A stretch of DNA of 64,000 nt from JAHEEL01 sp963700375 (GTDB lineage: Bacteria > Actinomycetota > Acidimicrobiia > Spongiisociales > UBA5794): positions 186,001 to 250,000 of the forward strand of contig CAVOXF010000003.1 in the NCBI GenBank assembly GCA_963700375.1, given 5' to 3'. Each line of letters starts with the position of its first letter. The first letter of the stretch is position 1. Of the stretch, positions 53,804 to 60,616 are shown in pieces. The notes under the pieces are model-generated. The model was not told where the DNA came from. It searched no databases and saw nothing but the letters and a program-made list of their open reading frames with translations. The position numbers were made by a program, and so were the translations under genes.

Positions 53804-56749
53804 ATGTTCGATATGTTTAGGCCAAAGCCGACTTGGTACTTCTGGCGGCGCTGGTTCGGCGATGATCGATCCGATGCCCGCGATCCGGCGGCCGAGTCGG
53901 AGGTCGCGGTCGAGGGGGATGACCGCATCGATGTGTCTGATGAGGAGCAGCACAGTCGTGGCGCCAGATCGGCATCGCCCGCGGCCGGAATCGAAGACCG
54001 CCAGGATGAACCCCATCTTCGAACGACTCCGGGAACTCAGGCGGAAACTGGAGGCTTGCTGACAGAGGGCGCCGAGCTCGCTGGTTCCACGCCAGACGAT
54101 TCGGTGGGTGAGACGCCCGGCATCATCGTTGATCGAGCTATGCCGGCTCCGCCGGTTGGTGCGGACGACAGCCCGGTCGATATCGATCAGGATCCTGGGT
54201 CGGTACCGCCCGAAGCTATGCCGGCTCCGCCGGTTGGTGCGGACGACAGCCCGGTCGATATCGATCAGGATCCTGGGTCGGTACCGCCCGAAGCTATGCC
54301 GGCTCCGCCGGTTGGTGCGGACGACAGCCCGGTCGATATCGATCAGGATCCTGGGTCGGTACCGCCCGAAGCTATGCCGGCTCCGCCGGTTGGTGCGGAC
54401 GACAGCCCGGTCGATATCGATCAGGATCCTGGGTCGGTACCGCCCGAAGCTATGCCGGCTCCGCCGGTTGGTGCGGACGACAGCCCGGTCGATATCGATC
54501 AGGATCCTGGGTCGGTACCGCCCGAAGCTATGCCGGCTCCGCCGGTTGGTGCGGACGACAGCCCGGTCGATATCGATCAGGATCCTGGGTCGGTACCGCC
54601 CGAAGCTATGCCGGCTCCGCCGGTTGGTGCGGACGACAGCCCGGTCGATATCGATCAGGATCCTGGGTCCACGGTTGAGTCTGGTGATGAGGGCGGTGGG
54701 TTCGATTCGTCGGATATTGGGTCCACGGTTGAGTCTGGTGATGAGGGCGGCGGGTTCGATTCGTCGGATATTGGGTCCACGGTTGAGTCTGGTGATGAGG
54801 GCGGTGGGTTCGATTCGTCGGATATTGGGTCCACGGTTGAGTCTGGTGATGAGGGCGGCGGGTTCGATTCGTCGGATATTGGGTCCACGGTTGAGTCTGG
54901 TGATGAGGGCGGCGGGTTCGATTCGTCGGATATTGGGTCCACGGTTGAGTCTGGTGATGAGGGCGGCGGGTTCGATTCGTCGGATATTGGGTCCACGGTT
55001 GAGTCTGGTGATGAGGGCGGCGGGTTCGATTCGTCGGATATTGGGTCCACGGTTGAGTCTGGTGATGAGGGCGGCGGGTTCGATTCGTCGGATATTGGGT
55101 CCACGGTTGAGTCTGGTGATGAGGGCGGTGGGTTCGATTCGTCGGATATTGGGTCCACGGTTGAGTCTGGTGATGAGGGCGGCGGGTTCGATTCGTCGGA
55201 TATTGGGTCCACGGTTGAGTCTGGTGATGAGGGCGGCGGGTTCGATTCGTCGGATATTGGGTCCACGGTTGAGTCTGGTGATGAGGGCGGCGGGTTCGAT
55301 TCGTCGGATGAGGGTGGTGGGTTCGATTCGTCGGATGAGGGTGGTGGGTTCGATTCGTCGGATATTGGGTCCACGGTTGAGTCTGGTGATGAGGGCGGTG
55401 GGTTCGATTCGTCGGATGAGGGTGGTGGGTTCGATTCGTCGGATGAGGGTGGTGGGTTCGATTCGTCGGATATTGGGTCCACGGTTGAGTCTGGTGATGA
55501 GGGTGGTGGGTTCGATTCGTCGGATGAGGGTGGTGGGTTCCGATTGGCGGTTGAGTCTGGTGATGAGGGTGGTGGGTTCGATTCGTCGGATGAGGGTGGT
55601 GGGTTCGATTCGTCGGATGAGGGTGGTGGGTTCGATTCGTCGGATGAGGGTGGTGGGTTCGATTCGTCGGATGAGGGTGGTGGGTTCGATTCGTCGGATG
55701 AGGGTGGTGGGTTCGATTCGTCGGATGAGGGTGGTGGGTTCGATTCGTCGGATGAGGGTGGTGGGTTCGATTCGTCGGATGAGGGTGGGAGCCAAGAAGG
55801 CCCCGCCTTGGGCTCCACTGTTGCAGTCGGCCCGGATGAACTGGAGGGCGCAAAGGGGGACAACGATTCAGACGAGTCCGGAACAGTCGGCTTTGTCGAC
55901 ACCTTCGGAGGCGGCTACATCGGCAGTGACGGTGGCGGCGGAGGGGATGATGGCGGCGGAGGGGATGATGGCGGGAGTGATGGTGAGGACGGCGACGATG
56001 ACGATGACGGGGGTAGCGACGAGGACGGCGATGACGGCGACGATGACGATGACGGGGGTAGCGACGAGGACGGCGATGACGGGGACGAGGATTCGGAAGA
56101 CGACGCGGAAATGGACGGACCCGACGGCGGAGGTGACGATGGCTGGGGCCGCGGATTCTTCCAACCCGGCCCAGGAGACATCGACCCCGATGCTGGAGGA
56201 GGGACACTGCTGGATCCGGATGACGGCTCGCGGTCTGGGGAGTCGGGTGGCGGAACGGAATCTGGTCTCAATCCGAGCCACGACTCAGGCCAGGTCACCG
56301 ATCCACCCGAATCCGAAGGGCCAGGGGCGGTCGGCGGTGGGCTGAGGCCCCTGGGACAACTCGTGACCGACCCCGCCGAACCCGAAGGTTACGAGGACGG
56401 CGGCCTGCCCTATCTCCCCCCTTCCCGCGAGCCAGCCCCAAGACCTCAGCCGATGGATGATCAGCCAGACAGCCCAGACCCATTCACGTTCGAGAGCACC
56501 GTGGGAGACGTGGGGGGGCTCGGTGAGATGGACCGTGCGGCCTCCGATCTGGATGTGCCGTTCAGCGATGAGATCTTCGAAGTCGAAGACGGGCAGGACC
56601 TACCGGCGGACCCATTCACGTTCGAGAGCACCGTGGGAGACGTGGGGGGGCTCGGTGAGATGGACCGTGCGGCCTCCGATCTGGATGTGCCGTTCAGCGA
56701 TGAGATTTTCGAACTCGAAGACGGGCAGGACCTGCTGGACGACTCCTAG
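53804..56749 (+). CDS. Acidic tandem-repeat protein next to dynamin genes (IniB-like position)
   Basis: 981 residues, strongly acidic and rich in G, D, S and E. It has a short aromatic N-terminus (MFDMFRPKPTWYFWRRWFGD), then three tandem arrays: about seven units of 26 residues (AMPAPPVGADDSPVDIDQDP plus GSVPPE), 12 of 18 residues (STVESGDEGGGFDSSDIG), then 9-residue units DEGGGFDSS, then a Gly/Asp-rich linker, and a final 44-residue duplication (DPFTFESTVGDVGGLGEMDR onward). No signal peptide or membrane segment is evident. The repeats are multiples of three, so all frames stay open. IniB of mycobacteria is a Gly-rich protein next to dynamins, which makes this the analogous partner, but sequence similarity is only compositional. 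Confidence 0.75.
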   Translation: MFDMFRPKPTWYFWRRWFGDDRSDARDPAAESEVAVEGDDRIDVSDEEQHSRGARSASPAAGIEDRQDEPHLRTTPGTQAETGGLLTEGAELAGSTPDDSVGETPGIIVDRAMPAPPVGADDSPVDIDQDPGSVPPEAMPAPPVGADDSPVDIDQDPGSVPPEAMPAPPVGADDSPVDIDQDPGSVPPEAMPAPPVGADDSPVDIDQDPGSVPPEAMPAPPVGADDSPVDIDQDPGSVPPEAMPAPPVGADDSPVDIDQDPGSVPPEAMPAPPVGADDSPVDIDQDPGSTVESGDEGGGFDSSDIGSTVESGDEGGGFDSSDIGSTVESGDEGGGFDSSDIGSTVESGDEGGGFDSSDIGSTVESGDEGGGFDSSDIGSTVESGDEGGGFDSSDIGSTVESGDEGGGFDSSDIGSTVESGDEGGGFDSSDIGSTVESGDEGGGFDSSDIGSTVESGDEGGGFDSSDIGSTVESGDEGGGFDSSDIGSTVESGDEGGGFDSSDEGGGFDSSDEGGGFDSSDIGSTVESGDEGGGFDSSDEGGGFDSSDEGGGFDSSDIGSTVESGDEGGGFDSSDEGGGFRLAVESGDEGGGFDSSDEGGGFDSSDEGGGFDSSDEGGGFDSSDEGGGFDSSDEGGGFDSSDEGGGFDSSDEGGGFDSSDEGGSQEGPALGSTVAVGPDELEGAKGDNDSDESGTVGFVDTFGGGYIGSDGGGGGDDGGGGDDGGSDGEDGDDDDDGGSDEDGDDGDDDDDGGSDEDGDDGDEDSEDDAEMDGPDGGGDDGWGRGFFQPGPGDIDPDAGGGTLLDPDDGSRSGESGGGTESGLNPSHDSGQVTDPPESEGPGAVGGGLRPLGQLVTDPAEPEGYEDGGLPYLPPSREPAPRPQPMDDQPDSPDPFTFESTVGDVGGLGEMDRAASDLDVPFSDEIFEVEDGQDLPADPFTFESTVGDVGGLGEMDRAASDLDVPFSDEIFELEDGQDLLDDS
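54137..54667. repeat. Tandem array of 78-bp units (6 full plus partial)
   Basis: Six complete 78-base units starting GCTATGCCGGCTCCGCCGGT and a seventh truncated after GATCCTGGG. The units are almost or fully identical, so the array is recently expanded or homogenised. It encodes the 26-residue proline/aspartate-rich repeat. It contains no spacer sequences and is not a CRISPR. Confidence 0.9.
54665..55793. repeat. Nested 54-bp and 27-bp tandem arrays
   Basis: Twelve 54-base units (GGGTCCACGGTTGAGTCTGG at the start of each) run to about 55312. From there the second half of the unit, 27 bases beginning GATGAGGGTGGTGGGTTCG, is repeated alone, with the 54-base version reappearing at about 55367, 55475 and a variant at about 55550. 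Third-position GGC/GGT variants show how copies spread. The 27-base unit is a half of the 54-base unit, so both derive from the same ancestor. Confidence 0.9.
56478..56741. repeat. 132-bp direct duplication at the 3' end of the repeat-protein gene
   Basis: A 44-codon segment (residues DPFTFESTVGDVGG onward, ending in IFEVEDGQDL) is present twice in tandem, nearly identical, with E-V/E-L as the main change. Unlike the central arrays it contains hydrophobic and aromatic residues and could be a folded recognition element, for example for the dynamin or Hsp70 partner. Confidence 0.85.
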
Positions 56750-57180
56750 CTGGCGCCCTCGAGCCCACGAACGCCGAACTCGTCCGGGGAGGCTCTCACG
56801 GATCACCCCGGGGCCGGCTCCCTGGCCAGAGGCGACGGTGATCATGAAACCGAGCCAGGGGGCTCCATCCGGCCGATCTCAGCGCGAGACACATTCCCGG
56901 TCGCGGCACGAGTGCCGCCTTCGCTACACCCGCCACCGGACAAGACCCTCGCCGGACCGACGCCGGAGAATCTCCGGCTCCGTCGGATTCGACTCGCCTC
57001 CGCGTTGAAACGACTGGGCACAGGGCCGCCTTCCAGGCGCTGAACTACCACCCGGTTCCCGGATATCCAAACAACGACGCCGCCTGATGGCACAGCGAGA
57101 GGCACACGACGAAGTGACTGACCTTGGAGCAGCCCCTGACAACGGCGGAGTCGGCCGGAATACCTTTGATCGACGGTCGA
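56750..57180. other. Convergent intergenic region with two dyads
   Basis: 431 bases between the repeat-protein stop and the IniC-like stop. CCGGAG-AAT-CTCCGG at 56963-56977 is a perfect small hairpin. TTTGATCGAC-G-GTCGATCAAA at 57165-57185 is a perfect 21-base palindrome that includes the IniC-like stop codon. Either or both may end transcription of the convergent genes. No coding signal is seen. Confidence 0.5.
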
Positions 57181-58626
57181 TCAAACAGAATCCCGCAACT
57201 GGGCGTAGATGCCCTCGTACCACCGAACCACAATCGAGAAGGCCTCGGCATCTCTCCTCGTGGCGAGGGGATGCTCGGTGCGGTCCCTCCAGTACTGAAT
57301 ACCTTCGAGCGCTCGCGCCCTCGCCGCTGACGTGTCGGTGTCCGGTTCGAGCCCGAGGCGATCCAGGACGGCCGCACCCGGCGCGACCCGCCGGGCGTCG
57401 GCAAGTTCGTCCTCATCGATCGCGACCGAACCCGACGAGATCAGATCCCAGAGCCGGAACTCTGCGAACTCCTCGGCTTCAGCCCACAACGCTTCGACGG
57501 CGCGGTCGATACCGGCGGCAGCCGAGCGGTCGCCGGCGGAGGGGTTCCGAACCGCATCGCGCAGGGCGGTCATTGCCGAATTGGCCTTCAGTGCCCGGGC
57601 CCGGCTGCGGAAATGATGATCCAACAGTGCCTGAAGGTCATCGATGCCGGAGACGAGACGGAGCATGCGGGCCAGGTCTGTAGCTGTGAGCGACCGGTTC
57701 CGCGCCAACGCGTCGAGCGACGTTCGTACGCCGAACATCCCGAGCCGGTCAAACAGATCCAGACGGGTCTGAGAGGGGAGAGGGGTAGAGGCGGGATCCG
57801 TGAACCGGTCGGCCGATAGCAGCGTGGTTGCGAGGCCGTCCGAATCCATCGTCAACAAGGAGCGCATGGCGGCGACCTCGTCCTCGCGCAGGCCTGCCGC
57901 CGACTCTGCAAGGAGGCCTGCGACTGGGATGACCGTCGCGCACAGCGCCCGGATCTGGTTGTCCTGCGTGTACCTGGCCGCAATCGATCGGGCCGATTCG
58001 AGCGCATCGGTCCGTCCGCCGCCGATCTCGTCCGCGCGCGACAACACGGCGATTGCAGTGGTGGGAGAGGGCGGCCCTAGCTCGTGGTCACCGAATGCCT
58101 CGAGGAAGTCGACGTCACGGAAATGCAGGTGCCGCATCAGGTAGATGACGGCGTCCGCCGCAGCCGGTTCCATCTGAGGTGGCGAATCGGCGAGACGGGC
58201 GCTACCGAGTCCAGGGGTGTCAATCAGCGTCATGTCCTCGAGCCGGGTTGCCGGCCAGCGGATCTCGACGTGATCAATCGCCGTGCCGGCCACGTCCTCG
58301 AGGTCGAACGTCACCGCACCGGGGTCCCGCCGGAACCGAAGCGACCGCTGGGTCCCGTCATTGAGGATCGCATTGACGTCGTAGGAAAGCGCATGCCGGT
58401 ACCAGGTGATGTACCGGGTGCATTCGGAAGCGTCCGTGGCGGCGAGACGTTCACCGACGAGGCCGTTGACGAGCGTTGACTTGCCGGCCTTGACCCGGCC
58501 GGCGACGGCTACTCGGAGCGGCTCGTGGAGTCGGGTGCGAGCCGCCGCAATGCCGACATGCCCGCCAAGGTGGCGTTCGGCCTCGGCGCAGAGCAGGTCG
58601 ACGCGGTCGATCAGGGAGTCGCTCAT
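57181..58626 (-). CDS. Dynamin-like GTPase, IniC-like
   Basis: 481 residues of the bacterial dynamin family. The P-loop is GRVKAGKST (43-51), G3 is DTPG (136-139), and the G4 position reads SRADE (196-200) in place of TKxD, as in IniC-type proteins. The remainder is predominantly helical (stalk-like) with no obvious membrane segment. The ATG at 58626 overlaps the end of the upstream dynamin (ATGA) in the frame that carries the coiled tail. In mycobacteria IniA and IniC are induced by cell-wall stress; here they form a co-transcribed pair. Confidence 0.85.
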   Translation of the reverse strand: MSDSLIDRVDLLCAEAERHLGGHVGIAAARTRLHEPLRVAVAGRVKAGKSTLVNGLVGERLAATDASECTRYITWYRHALSYDVNAILNDGTQRSLRFRRDPGAVTFDLEDVAGTAIDHVEIRWPATRLEDMTLIDTPGLGSARLADSPPQMEPAAADAVIYLMRHLHFRDVDFLEAFGDHELGPPSPTTAIAVLSRADEIGGGRTDALESARSIAARYTQDNQIRALCATVIPVAGLLAESAAGLREDEVAAMRSLLTMDSDGLATTLLSADRFTDPASTPLPSQTRLDLFDRLGMFGVRTSLDALARNRSLTATDLARMLRLVSGIDDLQALLDHHFRSRARALKANSAMTALRDAVRNPSAGDRSAAAGIDRAVEALWAEAEEFAEFRLWDLISSGSVAIDEDELADARRVAPGAAVLDRLGLEPDTDTSAARARALEGIQYWRDRTEHPLATRRDAEAFSIVVRWYEGIYAQLRDSV

Positions 58627-58656
58627 GTCGTGTCACCCGCCGTCTCCTGGACGAGC

Positions 58657-60480
58657 TCATCGATCCGCCGCATCACAGCGTCGAGATCCGCAATCGTCTG
58701 CTGCAGGTAGTCGAGCCGTCGCTGCCGTGCCGCTTGCTCCTCCTGCAGCGCTGTCTGCATCGCGACCTGCGGCTTCCGTCGAGGTCCGGTTGAGCTCCGC
58801 AATGCGTTCGGTGAAGTGGTCTCGCAGTACCCGAAGCGCTTCCTGGGCGTTGCGACGATCTTGTGTACCGAGTTCGACTTGAACCTGGCGTAGGTACTGC
58901 TGGATGATGGAACGAGCTTCGCGACGGCGCATCTCAGCTTGCCGGTGGCGATCGTCCATGAGTTGCTTCGCTCCGAAGACGAAACCCGCTCCGAGCGCGA
59001 TCGGGCTTGCCAGCGCCAGCCCAGCGAGCGATCCGACGATTCCGAGCATGACCACTCCGCTCGAGCCGCCCCTGATTGCTGCCAGCACCGTTGCAGATCG
59101 ACTCGGACCACCCGAGAGGGCATCGTCTGGGCCGTCCCACAAGCCGTCGATGTCAACGGACTCGCTGTGACCGGCAGCGGTTCCGTCGGGAGCCGTATCA
59201 CCGATGATCGTCGCGATCCTTCGGGCGATCTCCTCCGACCTCTCGCCGCTCGACGAGCTCAGATTGGCCGCAATGTCACCTACCCGCCTCTGGACATCGA
59301 CCACGAGAGCGGGCCATACCGTTCCGGGGTCGGACTTCTCGAGCCGCTCGTCGACGTCACGCAACAGCAGTCGTACCTCGTTGCGCAGCAATTGGTCGTG
59401 TTCCGCGATGAGATCCGAGAATCCGTCGTTGAGAGCGATCGACCACCGAGAACCGGACTTGCGAAGCGCCGCCGTTCGCTCGCGCGCCTCCTCGAGTTTG
59501 GCGCCAAGGTCGTCAGAGCGCGAGGGATCCGCCAATGCGTCGCGTTCGGTACGGCCGGCCGCTGCGAGACCGAGGATGAGCGACCTCGTCTCGTTGAGGG
59601 CTCGCTTGCATGTCTCTTCGGCTCTTCGGTCGACGACGGTCCGGCGTATTGCTCCCAGCAACCCTGGAATGCCGCTCTCGGTGTTCAGGTCGGCATCATG
59701 GCGCCGCAGCGCCGCGGCTCGCAGATCCGCGGAGACCGGCAGAATTGCAGCTTGAGCAATTCCCCAGGTCCGGAGGTGGGCGGCGTCGATTTCGGCAATG
59801 CGACGCCAATGGGCATAGAGATCGATCTTCGTCAGAGCGACCAGCACCGCCGGGCATTTCTCCATCGCGCGGCGGAGAAACACGAGCTCTGATTCGGAGA
59901 GTTCCGCAGACGCGTCGGTGACGAGGATCAGCCCGTCGGCGTCCGGAAGGAAGCCGAGAATCGATGCCATCCGCCCGGATTGAATCCCCCCCGAACCGGG
60001 CATGTCGACGAAGCCGATACCGCGTTGGAGGACCGGGCTGGGGTGACCTACCTCGACTAGATCCACGCGACGTCCGGCGGCACCTGGTCCGTCCTCACGG
60101 ATGTAGTCATCGATCTGATCCACTGCGATCACTTCCACGATGTGCTCATCCCCATCGACCAGGCGCACACGAGCCGTCGGCTCTGAGGCGGCATGGATCC
60201 ACGTCGGCACCGCCGTGGCGACATCGTCATGAACCGGACAGATGGCGTCACCACAGAGAGCGTTGACGAGTGCGCTCTTTCCCTGCTTGAACTCACCGAC
60301 GACACAGATCACCGTTTGGGTGCGGCTCATCCTGTTGCGTGCGCGGATGAGCCGGTCGGACAGATCGGATCGACCCAGACGGTGCACAGTGTCAGCCGCC
60401 TCCCCCACCACGGCCTCGGTTCGCTCGAGAACGGAGGACGGCGGAGATCCTGGAGCCCTGGATTCGACGCGATCCGCCAT
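58657..60480 (-). CDS. Dynamin-like GTPase, IniA-like (3' end probably frameshifted)
   Basis: 607 residues as read. The P-loop is GEFKQGKSAL (62-71), G3 is DMPG (159-162), and G4 is TKID (217-220). A hydrophobic segment (VVMLGIVGSLAGLALASPIA near residue 490) followed by a charged helix is the probable membrane-contacting paddle. The last 40 residues (TSTEAAGRDADSAAGG onward) look out of frame. The alternative frame gives a helical tail MQTALQEEQAARQRRL to ELVQETAGDTT, ending at 58623 with an ATGA overlap onto the next gene, which argues for an indel near 58765-58790. If so the gene ends at 58623. Confidence 0.85.
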   Translation of the reverse strand: MADRVESRAPGSPPSSVLERTEAVVGEAADTVHRLGRSDLSDRLIRARNRMSRTQTVICVVGEFKQGKSALVNALCGDAICPVHDDVATAVPTWIHAASEPTARVRLVDGDEHIVEVIAVDQIDDYIREDGPGAAGRRVDLVEVGHPSPVLQRGIGFVDMPGSGGIQSGRMASILGFLPDADGLILVTDASAELSESELVFLRRAMEKCPAVLVALTKIDLYAHWRRIAEIDAAHLRTWGIAQAAILPVSADLRAAALRRHDADLNTESGIPGLLGAIRRTVVDRRAEETCKRALNETRSLILGLAAAGRTERDALADPSRSDDLGAKLEEARERTAALRKSGSRWSIALNDGFSDLIAEHDQLLRNEVRLLLRDVDERLEKSDPGTVWPALVVDVQRRVGDIAANLSSSSGERSEEIARRIATIIGDTAPDGTAAGHSESVDIDGLWDGPDDALSGGPSRSATVLAAIRGGSSGVVMLGIVGSLAGLALASPIALGAGFVFGAKQLMDDRHRQAEMRRREARSIIQQYLRQVQVELGTQDRRNAQEALRVLRDHFTERIAELNRTSTEAAGRDADSAAGGASGTAATARLPAADDCGSRRCDAADR

Positions 60481-60616
60481 TGGTGACCCTGTCTTCCGAA
60501 CGTTGGCTGACGCGGATTCTATTCACCGCGTTCGGACGGGTGGTCATTCGGCCCTGGTGCGCAGCGGGAATTCCCCGGAGGCTTGGGGACAACGCCGTCG
60601 CATTCGGGGTGAAGTC
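60481..60616. promoter_or_regulatory. Divergent promoter region between dynamin and Hsp70-fusion genes
   Basis: 136 bases hold both start regions of the divergently transcribed dynamin pair and Hsp70-fusion gene. No distinct operator was identified. The shared spacer is the main evidence that the two sides could be co-regulated. Confidence 0.4.

Noticed and set aside
54137..55793. CRISPR-like direct repeats
   Set aside because: The units are head to tail with no unique spacers and lie within a coding frame.
53684..56345. Long open frames on both strands over the repeat region, up to about 745 codons
   Set aside because: They come from tandem repeats whose lengths are multiples of three. Only the frame starting at 53804 has a ribosome binding site, a non-repeat N-terminus and a sensible C-terminus.
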